Part shown: piece after piece, positions 7,566-15,677 of the stretch
How positions within the stretch are numbered: the first letter of the stretch is position 1
How the letters are laid out: each line of letters begins with the position of its first letter
From: a virus
Direction: 5' to 3' (one strand)
Virus record (IMG/VR): IMGVR_UViG_3300021957_000110
Location: 1 to 38,866 of that record
Length of the DNA: 38,866 nucleotides
Notes under the pieces: generated by a model
What the model was told of the DNA's origin: nothing
Seen by the model: the letters and a program-made list of their open reading frames with translations, nothing else
The model's database searches: none
Position numbers and translations under genes: made by a program

Positions 7566-7968
7566 CTTCGTCAACCGGTTCTTCAGTCACCGCCTTTTCA
7601 TAGTACACTATAATCTCTTTCTGTTGTCCAATATAACGTTTTAGATCACCTATGTTTAATGCTAGGTTTTCATAGTCACGCATAGACAAGGCAACGAATG
7701 CTACCTCTCCATATTGCTCTTTAAAGTCTTTGATAAACTCTTCTAGGTTTTCTTCAGTAACTACCCATACACGGGTGTCATTCAGCTGTACCGGTTTTGG
7801 CTGTGCTACTGTCGGGATTGTCGTTGGAACTATCTTCGTTACTACTTTGATCTCCGTTTCGGGCTTCCTCGACAGGCTGCTGCAACCAGCTAGGAAGAGG
7901 CCTGCTACTACCGTCACTGCTGCCACTTTCGCCCATGATTTCACGCCATAGATTTGCTGTTGCGCCAT
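7549..7968 (-). CDS. Outer-membrane spanin-like lipoprotein (Rz1-type)
   Basis: 139 aa with a signal sequence (WAKVAAVTVVAGLFLAGC) ending in the lipobox LAGC. A Pro/Val/Thr-rich linker (KIVPTTIPTVAQPKPVQL) and a mixed C-terminal domain with an acidic tail follow. The 5' half lies inside the 3' part of the upstream gene in another frame (191-base overlap), the arrangement of lambda Rz/Rz1. In the spanin model the outer lipoprotein joins the inner subunit to fuse the two membranes at lysis. It is larger than lambda Rz1, so the C-terminal part is an extra domain. GGAAAG precedes the ATG at 7968. Confidence 0.72.
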   Translation of the reverse strand: MAQQQIYGVKSWAKVAAVTVVAGLFLAGCSSLSRKPETEIKVVTKIVPTTIPTVAQPKPVQLNDTRVWVVTEENLEEFIKDFKEQYGEVAFVALSMRDYENLALNIGDLKRYIGQQKEIIVYYEKAVTEEPVDEDAAVE

Positions 7969-8293
7969 TCATCTTTCCTTCCAATATCTCACTGTTCCTG
8001 AGTGCTTCTTGAACCAGATTCAGTCTTGAAAATTTGGACCGTAGTTCATCACTATAAGCCTCTGCTGCTTGTAGATCAGTCTGGAGTTGTTTGTTTAATT
8101 TATTTGTTTTCTCTACAGTTGCTTGCATAGTTTCAAGACTCTCTGTAGCAGTATCTAGTGCAACTTCAAGCTTTGCATTGTTGGTTCTCAACGTAGCAAT
8201 AGTGGCTTGTGTGCTAGTATAATAAGCATACGCACCATAACCAGCACCACCTAGGATACCTAGGACGATGAACATTAAATATAGTTTAGCCAT
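7778..8293 (-). CDS. Inner-membrane spanin-like protein (Rz-type)
   Basis: 171 aa. An N-terminal membrane segment (YLMFIVLGILGGAGYGAYAYY) is followed by a long coiled coil (about residues 35-105) and a Ser/Asp/Asn-rich low-complexity tail. ANLWREIMGES lies near residue 113. A single TM plus a periplasmic coiled coil, with an overlapping lipoprotein gene in another frame, is the i-spanin architecture. The Ser/Asn-rich tail coincides with the overlapping coding stretch and probably reflects constraint from the lipoprotein frame. It starts as TAATG with the preceding 68-aa gene. Confidence 0.72.
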   Translation of the reverse strand: MAKLYLMFIVLGILGGAGYGAYAYYTSTQATIATLRTNNAKLEVALDTATESLETMQATVEKTNKLNKQLQTDLQAAEAYSDELRSKFSRLNLVQEALRNSEILEGKMNGATANLWREIMGESGSSDGSSRPLPSWLQQPVEEARNGDQSSNEDSSNDNPDSSTAKTGTAE

Positions 8294-8499
8294 TAATGTG
8301 TTTCCATATATCTTTTAAATCGAGATAGCAACACTGTTTTACCATTCTTATATCTTCGATCAGATACTTGAATTGTCTCATAGCCGTCTTTTTTCTTTTT
8401 CTTTCTTGGCCCCATTGCGGTAACAGCGGGGTTAGGAATAGAACCAGTGTTAACAGCAGGAGCAGCTGCATTTTCTTCTTCGTCTAGTTTCTTGCTCAT
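8293..8499 (-). CDS. Small hypothetical late protein
   Basis: 68 aa. An acidic N-terminus (KKLDEEENAAAPAV) is followed by a basic cluster (GPRKKKKKDG) and a short Tyr/Arg-rich C-terminus. No family is recognised. Its position between a head-type basic protein and the spanins places it in the late operon. The stop overlaps the i-spanin ATG (TAATG). A competing 61-aa frame over the same bases looks less protein-like. Confidence 0.6.
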   Translation of the reverse strand: MSKKLDEEENAAAPAVNTGSIPNPAVTAMGPRKKKKKDGYETIQVSDRRYKNGKTVLLSRFKRYMETH

Positions 8500-8500
8500 T

Positions 8501-9538
8501 CTACCATTTCTCTTTGTCTGCCCAATAGGCGGCCGAGGATTTACCTTTTGCTATATTTTTGGCGTGTCTAGCTTTAAATGATTTACGTTTGGCTTTCATC
8601 TTATCAGACTCGCCTTCTTTAGGATCACCTGCTGTCGATGCGCCTTGTTGCCCAAAGCGAATAGTTTTTGGTTTACCATCCACTTTAGTAACTACTATGT
8701 GACTCTTGGTAGCATGGCCGGGTGTTCTTTTTGGTTTATTAAACCCAGACACTCCTGCTCTTTTAAGTGCAGGATCTTTCTCTTCGTTTTGTGCGTTGAG
8801 AGGTTTTTTCATACCCATGCCCGTGACAGGCTGTACTGTCTTTTTCAAACCTTTTTTAAGTCTGGCAAGGTCAGTTTTAAGTTTACCAACGTCCCGCATT
8901 CTGTGCTTTCGTGCAGTATCCGCTCTGGTCTTCATCATAACTTGGTTGGCTACATCTTTGACAGAGATCTCATCTAAGTCAGTTTCTTCCTTCTTCTTAT
9001 CCACTCGTGATGGTGCTTCCAATGCTTTCTTAGCTGCCGGAGATGCTTTTTTCATTTTGTTGATGAGTTTCATTTTCATCATAGCATTTTCTTTGATGTT
9101 CATATCAATGTCAGTTAGTGTGTCATATACGTCAGTTAACGAGTTGCTAATCTGTTTAAATTCTTTACCTCTGCCAGACTCAGCAATTACTTTTTTACCA
9201 ATTGCAGAGGTTGGGTTTATTACTTTCTGTAATTCTTTTAATTTAACTTGCATCATTCTAACGTATGTTTTTTCGATGCCTTCGTCTAGTTCAACTCCTT
9301 CGTTGCGCAGGGAGGCAAGAGAGCGTTGAGTAGAGGTCATAGTGCGTACTGGTTTCTTACGCCCAGTCTTAGTACGACCCATTGCTTTGTTATGTTCAGC
9401 ATCTTTTGCACGTTGAATTGCAACAGAGTCACCAGTCATCTTAGGCGCACGTTTACGGCGTGGGGCTTCGTCAAGTTCGTTAATTGATGTCTCTCCATCA
9501 AATTTTATATTTTCACGAATTTCGAAAAATGTTTTCAT
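8501..9538 (-). CDS. Basic late protein with CTS-like N-terminus and C-terminal RKSFKARH domain
   Basis: 345 aa, Lys/Arg-rich. The N-terminus MKTFFEIREN resembles the T4 internal-protein capsid-targeting sequence (MKTYQEFIAEA) and contains IRE, a plausible prohead-protease site. The middle is helical. The C-terminus holds KTIRFGQQG, RKSFKARH and SAAYWADKEKW, a pattern I know from a small domain of T4-like marine phages (DUF5872-like). An internal head or DNA-associated virion protein is inferred. The ATG overlaps the stop of the upstream gene (ATGA). Confidence 0.65.
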   Translation of the reverse strand: MKTFFEIRENIKFDGETSINELDEAPRRKRAPKMTGDSVAIQRAKDAEHNKAMGRTKTGRKKPVRTMTSTQRSLASLRNEGVELDEGIEKTYVRMMQVKLKELQKVINPTSAIGKKVIAESGRGKEFKQISNSLTDVYDTLTDIDMNIKENAMMKMKLINKMKKASPAAKKALEAPSRVDKKKEETDLDEISVKDVANQVMMKTRADTARKHRMRDVGKLKTDLARLKKGLKKTVQPVTGMGMKKPLNAQNEEKDPALKRAGVSGFNKPKRTPGHATKSHIVVTKVDGKPKTIRFGQQGASTAGDPKEGESDKMKAKRKSFKARHAKNIAKGKSSAAYWADKEKW

Positions 9539-10116
9539 GTTAACTCCTGAGTCGTAACGTAAATTTTTTGATTGCTTTTAATATGTAATGCTTCGTATAT
9601 ATTTATACCAAAAAGATCCCCAACAGGGAAGCTATCTTCTTCTATTCGAATCTGATCTCTTGGTCTCACGATGTTCTCACCTGTGAGGTTTAGAGCCTTT
9701 TCACCTTTTACTCTATAAACGCCTGGTGATATGGCACCATCCTCTAACAAGAACCACTGGTTATCCTCTACCAAATAATCATCTGGTGTAGCACCAACAC
9801 TTTTTAAACCTTTTCTAATAGCAATCTCTGGTACAGAATAGTGATCCTTTAGAAGGTATAGTGCTGCGGCATATGATCCAAGTTTTCCTGCTGGGATTAA
9901 CTTCTTAATATTAAACACAAGCCTATGGAATTTTGTATAGTAGTTTCTATAGGCCTCTCTATTATCAATTGTATTAAAGGAAAAGTTTTTATTCTTTTTA
10001 CCTTTTTCATCAATAATACCTGCTTCAAAAGCTTTGGTCTTTTCAAACGGCGTAATAAGTAGTGCTAGAAACCTAAATGTATATACGGTATCTGCTGCTG
10101 TTTTTAAAATACCCAT
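9535..10116 (-). CDS. Conserved T4-like phage late protein
   Basis: 193 aa. It opens MGILKTAADTVYTFRFL and continues LITPFEKTKAFEAGIIDEKG, a pattern I associate with conserved proteins of T4-like marine phages of unassigned function. A central RLVFNIKKLIPAGKLGSYAAALYLLK segment and a C-terminal RVKGEKALNLTGENIV follow. No catalytic motif is seen. It is joined by a 1-base overlap to the 120-aa gene upstream and a 4-base overlap to the 345-aa gene downstream, so it is translated with other late proteins. A virion or assembly role is inferred from context. Confidence 0.6.
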   Translation of the reverse strand: MGILKTAADTVYTFRFLALLITPFEKTKAFEAGIIDEKGKKNKNFSFNTIDNREAYRNYYTKFHRLVFNIKKLIPAGKLGSYAAALYLLKDHYSVPEIAIRKGLKSVGATPDDYLVEDNQWFLLEDGAISPGVYRVKGEKALNLTGENIVRPRDQIRIEEDSFPVGDLFGINIYEALHIKSNQKIYVTTQELT

Positions 10117-10478
10117 TATATTTTCCTTAGTATTTCTGCGATATATTCATCTGATTTTATATGAGACAACTGATGAGGTTTCAAATAATTTAAAAATAAT
10201 AAAAATGGCTTTACTGCTGATAGATGGTTTTCATCTAGTTTATTTACAGTAAGCTTTAATCCGGCATATTGCCCAAACACATTAAATATCACAATAAAAT
10301 GATTTAATACCAACCTTTCACTAATTTTACCAGTTTCTGTATAGCGATTTAGTAACCGTTTTACATACTTAAATCTTTTCAAATCATCATAAAATTCTTC
10401 TGGGTCAACTTTACCAGATGGTTTATAATAATTATTCGCTGCAAAGATTATTAGATCACCATCTAAATCTTCGTTCAT
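10116..10478 (-). CDS. Conserved T4-like phage late protein (DUF7207-like)
   Basis: 120 aa. DGDLIIFAANNYYKP, DPEEFYDDLKRFKYVKRLLN and RLVLNHFIVIFNVFG form a helical pattern I have seen in small conserved proteins of marine T4-like phages, function unknown. The spacing to the next gene (TAATG overlap) and their constant pairing here suggest the two work together. No signal peptide is present, and no convincing membrane segment except a weakly hydrophobic VLNHFIVIFNVFG. Confidence 0.58.
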   Translation of the reverse strand: MNEDLDGDLIIFAANNYYKPSGKVDPEEFYDDLKRFKYVKRLLNRYTETGKISERLVLNHFIVIFNVFGQYAGLKLTVNKLDENHLSAVKPFLLFLNYLKPHQLSHIKSDEYIAEILRKI

Positions 10479-10618
10479 TAATCTTCTTTCTTGTTACACT
10501 CACATTCACCTGGTGCACATCCGCACACCTTGCCACATTCTTCACACCAGTTTGGGTCCATCATATCTGGGATGGACTTATCTGGATTTTCTTCAGTCAG
10601 AAAGGTTTTATCTGTCAT
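10478..10618 (-). CDS. Small Cys-rich protein
   Basis: 46 aa from ATG 10618 to TAA 10478. The C-terminal half packs six Cys in the pattern CxxC-x3-C-x-C-x4-C-x-C (WCEECGKVCGCAPGECEC). A metal-binding mini-domain is likely. It overlaps its neighbours by 1 base on each side (start overlapping the stop of the 341-aa gene, stop overlapping the ATG of the 120-aa gene), strong support that this short frame is translated within the late operon. Confidence 0.72.
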   Translation of the reverse strand: MTDKTFLTEENPDKSIPDMMDPNWCEECGKVCGCAPGECECNKKED

Positions 10619-11643
10619 TATTTACCATCATTTTTAGGGGGCGTTTTATCACCTTGTGCATTATCGCCAGAACGCATCGCTGCTTTCTTACCTGATGCAC
10701 GAATAGCATCGAATGTCTTCTTATCTACCACTGGTTCATTTACTGCATCTGGCATAGGCGTTTTCATAGCCATCATCTTTTTACCATTCGGTGTGAGACC
10801 TTCGCCTGCAGGAGAACCGTTATTCATGTTGCCGTGGTTTTTGGATTCTTTCGTAAGCTTATCAGTGGCCATTGCGATACCTTTTCTGCGCTTGAAAGAT
10901 TTACTCCATGAACCTTTTTTTCCTAAAGGATCTCTTGCGCCAAGATTATATGCATTATCTGCTTTGTCAGCGGCAGCTTTTTTAATATATGAACCTAGGG
11001 TCTTTTTTGAAATTTCATCAAGTGCAGCCTCTTGAACTTTAACATCAACAGATTCTCTCTGGTTTGATATGAAATTATATTTCTTGAATAGAATGTCCAG
11101 AACGCCATCAATAAATTCTCTATCAGTAGCAAGACTTTTTTGCTTTGGTGATTTGTTCAAAATACCTTTAATTACTGCAATTTGGTCATAACGGTCTATA
11201 TTTTTCTTATTACCTAATTTTTTAGCAACCATTTTTGCAACATCGTCATCTGACATTAACTTTGCTTCAACTATATTCTGTTTTGATTCTTGAACTTCAG
11301 CTTCAGCATCTTTTTCTGCACTCGATTTTTTCTTAGAAGCCATAGCTATAGCTTTACTAACTGCCTTACGACGTTTGTGCAAGAACTTGTCAGAGGAATC
11401 AACATCACCATCATTGTCGATGTCTTTGTCTTTACGATCTTTATGTTTACCCTTTAATTCTTTTTTATCAACAGGGTCCATAGCTTCACGTGTTCCTACT
11501 CTTTTACCAACTGGCGGTTTACCTTTAGGTTGATTGTATCCACCCTTAGCAGGATTGTAATCCATACCTTCTTCTTTTTTCTTAGCAGCTTCTCTGATAC
11601 CTTTAAGAGCCGTTGCTATATTTTTGATGTCTTGTGTTTTCAT
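10618..11643 (-). CDS. Basic late protein with EF-hand-like loop and CTS-like N-terminus
   Basis: 341 aa, Lys-rich. The N-terminus MKTQDIKNIATALKGIREAA ends in IREA, which fits an (I/L)xE protease site, though it sits further in than in its neighbours. Near residues 73-83, DIDNDGDVDSSD is a Ca-binding EF-hand/dockerin-type loop. The rest is mostly charged and low-complexity. Such proteins are packaged inside heads or associated with DNA in T4-like phages; this is inferred from composition and operon context. No enzyme motif is seen. Confidence 0.6.
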   Translation of the reverse strand: MKTQDIKNIATALKGIREAAKKKEEGMDYNPAKGGYNQPKGKPPVGKRVGTREAMDPVDKKELKGKHKDRKDKDIDNDGDVDSSDKFLHKRRKAVSKAIAMASKKKSSAEKDAEAEVQESKQNIVEAKLMSDDDVAKMVAKKLGNKKNIDRYDQIAVIKGILNKSPKQKSLATDREFIDGVLDILFKKYNFISNQRESVDVKVQEAALDEISKKTLGSYIKKAAADKADNAYNLGARDPLGKKGSWSKSFKRRKGIAMATDKLTKESKNHGNMNNGSPAGEGLTPNGKKMMAMKTPMPDAVNEPVVDKKTFDAIRASGKKAAMRSGDNAQGDKTPPKNDGK

Positions 11644-11656
11644 TTTGGTTGTCCTC

Positions 11657-11935
11657 TTACATCCATATGTTTGTTGCCATAGCGCCGGCTGCCGCTACTA
11701 TTACTGCCCAGAATAGTTTATTTATGGTTGAAACTGTTCTGTGGTTATCATCTACTGCTTTTTCAATTCTATCTAATTTTTCACTAAAACGATTCATTCG
11801 TGCCCAAGATTCATCTCTGTACTTTTCATAATTATCTATCTTGGCTTCTAGTCGAGCCATCTGAACAATGGCCTCGGACATTTTGTCAATTTTTTCTTCT
11901 ATTCGGTTTAACCGTTGATCTGATCCTTGGGTCAT
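11657..11935 (-). CDS. Coiled-coil protein with C-terminal TM (XhlA-like)
   Basis: 92 aa. The N-terminal 65 residues form heptad-like coiled coils (RLNRIEEKIDKMSEAIVQM, RFSEKLDRIEKAVDD). One C-terminal membrane segment follows (LFWAVIVAAAGAMATNIWM). This layout matches haemolysin XhlA-type phage proteins that assist holins. Functional assignment is tentative because it lies among head-type genes. The stop of the upstream gene and this ATG are 14 bases apart from the next gene's start, so it is co-transcribed. Confidence 0.58.
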   Translation of the reverse strand: MTQGSDQRLNRIEEKIDKMSEAIVQMARLEAKIDNYEKYRDESWARMNRFSEKLDRIEKAVDDNHRTVSTINKLFWAVIVAAAGAMATNIWM

Positions 11936-12465
11936 TACTTTTTAACAGCCTTTTTTGCTTTCATAAACATTTGATCATCACCTGTAATCATACCAATAAG
12001 TTCATTTAACATTGTGAAAAGGATCTTTCTTTCAACTTTACCAACAGGTTTGCCTTCCTTTACCATATCAAGGGCACGGATCATGCGCTGTAAATCTTTC
12101 TTATCCATCATACCCATGTTCACAAGCATCTTTAAACGTTGTGTGGTTTGATCCTGTGCTTCATGCAACACAGATTCCTCTACCTTCTTTGATTTAGGAT
12201 CATCATGTGTATAGCTTTTCTTTTTCATTCGCAAATGATCTGACTCTTTTTCTGCTTTATAACCCTTACCTGTTTTAGGATCATACATCATATGCTTTTT
12301 AAAACTATCCATGGTGGATTCCTTTTGGTCATCTTTATCATCTAAATATGCTGCAATAGCCATCTGCTGTTTCTTTTTATCAGACTTGCCCTTAAATTGA
12401 GGAGCCTTTGATTTTCTAAAGTCCTTCACATATGCTCCAGCACCGTCTGATGGTTTAAGTGGCAT
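11935..12465 (-). CDS. Conserved basic late protein
   Basis: 176 aa. It starts MPLKPSDGAGAYVKDFRKSK and continues with PQFKGKSDKKKQQMAIAAYL, a motif I recognise from virion-associated proteins of marine T4-like phages. A Lys/Asp/His-rich centre and a helical C-terminus with Met-rich repeats (LVNMGMMDKKDLQRMIRAL) follow. Unlike its neighbours it lacks a CTS-like start. It overlaps both neighbours by 1 base (TAATG). Function is unknown; packaging or structural use is inferred from the operon. Confidence 0.6.
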   Translation of the reverse strand: MPLKPSDGAGAYVKDFRKSKAPQFKGKSDKKKQQMAIAAYLDDKDDQKESTMDSFKKHMMYDPKTGKGYKAEKESDHLRMKKKSYTHDDPKSKKVEESVLHEAQDQTTQRLKMLVNMGMMDKKDLQRMIRALDMVKEGKPVGKVERKILFTMLNELIGMITGDDQMFMKAKKAVKK

Positions 12466-12713
12466 TATCCTTTTACCTTTGCTGCAAGGTCTTTATCTGC
12501 CTTACCCCATGTACCAGAGGACTTGGTTACAAAAGAATTTACTCTAGCAAATCCCCATTGTTGCGGAGTTGTGCCTGGGCGGTGTCCGGTTTTCCACGCA
12601 GCAACACCACGGTTATAAACCTTTCTAAGGATACCTAAAGGCATACCAGATTTTTCAGCCTTCTTTTTTAGACCTTCTTCTGCTTCCGTAATGTACTGCG
12701 AGAATCTAATCAT
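12465..12713 (-). CDS. DUF5824-like late protein with CTS-like N-terminus
   Basis: 82 aa. The N-terminus MIRFSQYITEAEE matches the pattern of T4 internal-protein targeting peptides, with ITE followed by Ala. The remaining domain (GLKKKAEKSGMPLGILRKVY, AAWKTGHRPGTTPQQWGFAR, SFVTKSSGTWGKADKDLA) is one I know as DUF5824, common in T4-like marine phages and of unknown function. If cut after the Glu at residue 10, nearly the whole protein would be this domain, in effect a packaged DUF5824 module. Confidence 0.72.
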   Translation of the reverse strand: MIRFSQYITEAEEGLKKKAEKSGMPLGILRKVYNRGVAAWKTGHRPGTTPQQWGFARVNSFVTKSSGTWGKADKDLAAKVKG

Positions 12714-14005
12714 TTGCTTTCCTTATTCTTAGCCTTTGTATCTTTTAATCTGGCACGATCCATCATACGATCATGGCGTTTAATGTCTGCTGCTTTTTCT
12801 CTTTCGATACGAGACTTTGCTAAGTCCTGTGCTTCGGATTCACCGAACATTTTCTTGAACCTAAGAGTATGCTTGCTTGTTTTGGTTTTGGCTGTAGCAT
12901 CACCTGGAGCTGGTTTATATGCAGAGTTATCATCGTCAGCTTTTTTACCATGTTTAGCGAAGTGTGCGGCACGTTTTAATTTTGTACCCTTTTTAAGCCC
13001 TTTATAATACCCAGCAGGTTGTGCACCTTTTTTGTGCCCAATTTCTGGATCCTCTGCCTCTTCAATGTCTTCACTTGCACGTTTAATAGAATCTATAGCA
13101 TCTTGTGTGGGTGCGCCAGGAGCACCTTTCTTGCGCATCTTTTCACCACGTGCTCTCTTAGCACGGATGTTTGCCCAAAGACCTTCTTCAATAGGTTCTA
13201 CATCATCTAGCCATTTACGTACAACTTTACCGTCTTGTTTTTCGATGATCAGATAGTTTGCACCGCACTGCTTTACTATAGCAAGCTCTTCAGTTTCTTT
13301 AATTATAATTTGATCATCAATGTTAAATAAATCTCCAGAAACAAATGCTTCACGCATATCAGATACAGGTTCTAGCTGAATGTGTCTCTTAAACTCAGTC
13401 TGTTCTTCCAGACCCATGCCTTTGCGAACCATATTAAAAATCTTTTTAGATTCGGCGTTGTTTACTGTCTTTGGTAGCCCCTGTGAGAACTTAGTGAAAT
13501 TATTACTAGATGCAGCGGCACGCATTTTAGTTGCAGACATGCCAGCGGCACCTTCTGAATCTGGGTCACGATCACCTGCCGATACAACTTTAATATCCAT
13601 AAAGTTATAAAAGCCGTGCACACCTTTTTTACCATTGTACTTTGATAATAGAATATCAAATTCATTAATACGATCAGATCCAACTACCATAATCAGATTA
13701 CGGTAACCTTCTTTGTATAAATCTGTAGCAACTTGAAATATATTTTTAGAATTAGATTTTAATATATTTCTAGCATGTCGAGGGAACATAGTTCTTGCTG
13801 TTTTGAGCTTATCTTTATATACAAGTGGATTCGTTTTATTATCTTGGCTATGTGAAAGATACATCCGGTAAGGATTTTTACCAGCTGTTTTTGCCATAGC
13901 GTCTAACACTTTTCCATGTCCAATTGTTGGGGGATTCATACGCCCAAACGAGAAAACAACTATTTTGTTTTCTTCTACTAAGTATTGTTTAAAAGAGCCA
14001 ACCAT
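12710..14005 (-). CDS. Nucleotidyltransferase-domain late protein with CTS-like N-terminus
   Basis: 431 aa. After the N-terminal MVGSFKQYLVEEN comes a HIGH-type nucleotidyltransferase domain (about residues 14-190): VFSFGRMNPPTIGHGKVL (TxGH, as in PPAT), VVGSDRINEF and MSATKMR, equivalent to the ISxTxxR motif. The C-terminal half (about 270-431) is highly basic with no motif seen. The fusion of an enzyme domain to a packaged-protein-like tail and head-targeting start recalls T4 Alt, an enzyme injected with DNA. The nucleotide and acceptor are unknown. It overlaps the 82-aa gene by 4 bases and the 144-aa gene by 1 base. Confidence 0.78.
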   Translation of the reverse strand: MVGSFKQYLVEENKIVVFSFGRMNPPTIGHGKVLDAMAKTAGKNPYRMYLSHSQDNKTNPLVYKDKLKTARTMFPRHARNILKSNSKNIFQVATDLYKEGYRNLIMVVGSDRINEFDILLSKYNGKKGVHGFYNFMDIKVVSAGDRDPDSEGAAGMSATKMRAAASSNNFTKFSQGLPKTVNNAESKKIFNMVRKGMGLEEQTEFKRHIQLEPVSDMREAFVSGDLFNIDDQIIIKETEELAIVKQCGANYLIIEKQDGKVVRKWLDDVEPIEEGLWANIRAKRARGEKMRKKGAPGAPTQDAIDSIKRASEDIEEAEDPEIGHKKGAQPAGYYKGLKKGTKLKRAAHFAKHGKKADDDNSAYKPAPGDATAKTKTSKHTLRFKKMFGESEAQDLAKSRIEREKAADIKRHDRMMDRARLKDTKAKNKESK

Positions 14006-14439
14006 TATCCACGTGACCCACTTTGTTTACGGTCTCTTTCACGCTTCTTAACATCTTTAATAATTTTTCTTTGTATCTTTTTAACCTTGTTTACCATCAT
14101 TGGTTTGGACATACGTTTTTCAATTTCACTTTTCCGACCAGCCGACATATTGGTTGCGCCTTTAGAAAGTTTAGTATATATTGCTTTATAGGCAGATCTA
14201 CGAGCTCTCTTTTTAAGTGTTTTTAAATCGGCAAACTTCCGAGCAGCTTTTGCTCTACCCATTTTTAGCTTTGCCTTGTTCCGTTTTGCAGAACGAGACT
14301 TTGCTAATCTGGCTGACATAGAAAGTTTTTCGTCAACAGTTTCCTCACCTATGTGGTGACGCCTGCTGGCACGATAGTTAGTAAGCTCGTCCTCTCCTGG
14401 GCGATACTCTACTACATACATATCTTTAAATCTTAACAT
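14005..14439 (-). CDS. Very basic late protein, possibly packaged
   Basis: 144 aa, over a third Lys/Arg (ARLAKSRSAKRNKAKLKMGR and similar). The start MLRFKDMYVVEY has the F-x-x-Y and VVE elements of the neighbouring CTS-like N-termini. The rest is one long charged helical region ending in KKRERDRKQSGSRG. DNA binding inside the capsid is a natural guess from the charge. It belongs to a pattern found in T4-like cyanophages and related phages, function unassigned. The stop overlaps the next ATG (TAATG). Confidence 0.6.
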   Translation of the reverse strand: MLRFKDMYVVEYRPGEDELTNYRASRRHHIGEETVDEKLSMSARLAKSRSAKRNKAKLKMGRAKAARKFADLKTLKKRARRSAYKAIYTKLSKGATNMSAGRKSEIEKRMSKPMMVNKVKKIQRKIIKDVKKRERDRKQSGSRG

Positions 14440-14451
14440 TCGGTTTCCCCA

Positions 14452-15672
14452 TTAACGGCCTTTATCCCAGCCTTTTAAAACATCCGGCGAAAAGTTGTTG
14501 TAAGAAAATTCCATCCTATCAACAATCTTTAACGCATCACCACCAATTTTATCAATAGCCACATAACCTTCAGGTCCTGTGGTAGCATAACCTTTGTTTG
14601 TTTTAACAAAAGTATTAACAGAAGATAATTTATTAAGTTTATTTATAAGGATTAGCTTTGCTAAAACTAATTCTTTTTGTAAATCAAATAACAATTTTAA
14701 ATTATTTTTGTTTTTTGGTGTGAAAAAATCAAGAAGTGCATTTAGTTTTGCCTGCTGAGCTCCCTTACCTCTTTCAGTTTTTCTTGAATCAATTTCTTTT
14801 TGATACTTTTTTGAAATCCAGGTGATGAGACTAGATACATGTCTTGTTGTATTTCCGATGACAGTTCCTGCTCTGACATAGGTATTGTTATGGGTTTCAA
14901 TGTGCTGGGCAAGCGTCGGATTCGCTTCAATTGTCCGAAGAGTTGTCCCAGAAATTTTGTTGAATATTTTACCAGCATTTGAAAGATGTGCATTTACAGC
15001 TCCAGTTTCTTTTTTTGTCATTGTATATTTTGAAAGGTCTCTTAACATTGCATCTTGTGACCAAACAGTTTTCGATTTAAACTTGGAAATATCTACTCCA
15101 TAAGATGCCGACATCGTTTCGAATGATGAGCCTTTGTATGTAGTGTGCCAGACAATCCCCAGTTTCGCTGATGTGATATTCTTCGCCGTTCTGCTATTGC
15201 TTGGAACGGCATAAACAATAGTATTGGGATGAAATGTAACATAGGATTCTCCTTTAATCTTTTTAGTTTTAACGTCACCAGGTCCGTATAAAAAATCACC
15301 TTGAATAACACCTTTAATGCCTATTGTAGGCAATTCTTTAAGAGCAAGTTTTAACTTACTAGCAAGATCACCAGAAGTATCAGCGTCAACATCCGCAGCA
15401 GTCTTATATACTTTAGGGTTCTTGTTAAAGATACCCTTCTTTGCCACAAAAAACTTTCCATCACTAGGGTCAGTACCAGCAAAAATAGCAGGAGCACCGT
15501 CCCACTTAACAGAAACATTTCCATCGTGTTCCCCTTTTAACATATCTCGTACGGATCTTAAAGCCAAAATACTTTCTCGTGCACCATTTACACCACCATA
15601 TATGATAGCATCTTCAATGTGCGTCATATGAGTATTCTTTTGTTCTGTTAATGTTTCTCTGAACGTTTTCAT
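14452..15672 (-). CDS. KWDG-motif (ligase/nucleotidyltransferase-like) late protein
   Basis: 406 aa. The N-terminus MKTFRETLTEQ is CTS-like (LTE). At residues 54-60, SVKWDGA looks like the KxDG nucleotide-accepting motif of DNA/RNA ligases and capping enzymes, and FVAKKGIF follows about 20 residues later. GVIQGDFLYG near residue 121 resembles ligase motif III. Clear motifs IV and V were not found, so catalytic status is open. I believe the family is annotated in phages as DUF6267. The C-terminal part is helical. It lies in the putative packaged-protein operon. Confidence 0.6.
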   Translation of the reverse strand: MKTFRETLTEQKNTHMTHIEDAIIYGGVNGARESILALRSVRDMLKGEHDGNVSVKWDGAPAIFAGTDPSDGKFFVAKKGIFNKNPKVYKTAADVDADTSGDLASKLKLALKELPTIGIKGVIQGDFLYGPGDVKTKKIKGESYVTFHPNTIVYAVPSNSRTAKNITSAKLGIVWHTTYKGSSFETMSASYGVDISKFKSKTVWSQDAMLRDLSKYTMTKKETGAVNAHLSNAGKIFNKISGTTLRTIEANPTLAQHIETHNNTYVRAGTVIGNTTRHVSSLITWISKKYQKEIDSRKTERGKGAQQAKLNALLDFFTPKNKNNLKLLFDLQKELVLAKLILINKLNKLSSVNTFVKTNKGYATTGPEGYVAIDKIGGDALKIVDRMEFSYNNFSPDVLKGWDKGR

Positions 15673-15677
15673 ATTTT

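Noticed and set aside
9600-14647. Further TATAAATA matches at 9600-9607 and 14640-14647 (also 2321-2328)
   Set aside because: All lie inside coding sequence, 60-200 bases from the next start, unlike the three boxes 25-31 bases before starts. Kept out as chance matches.
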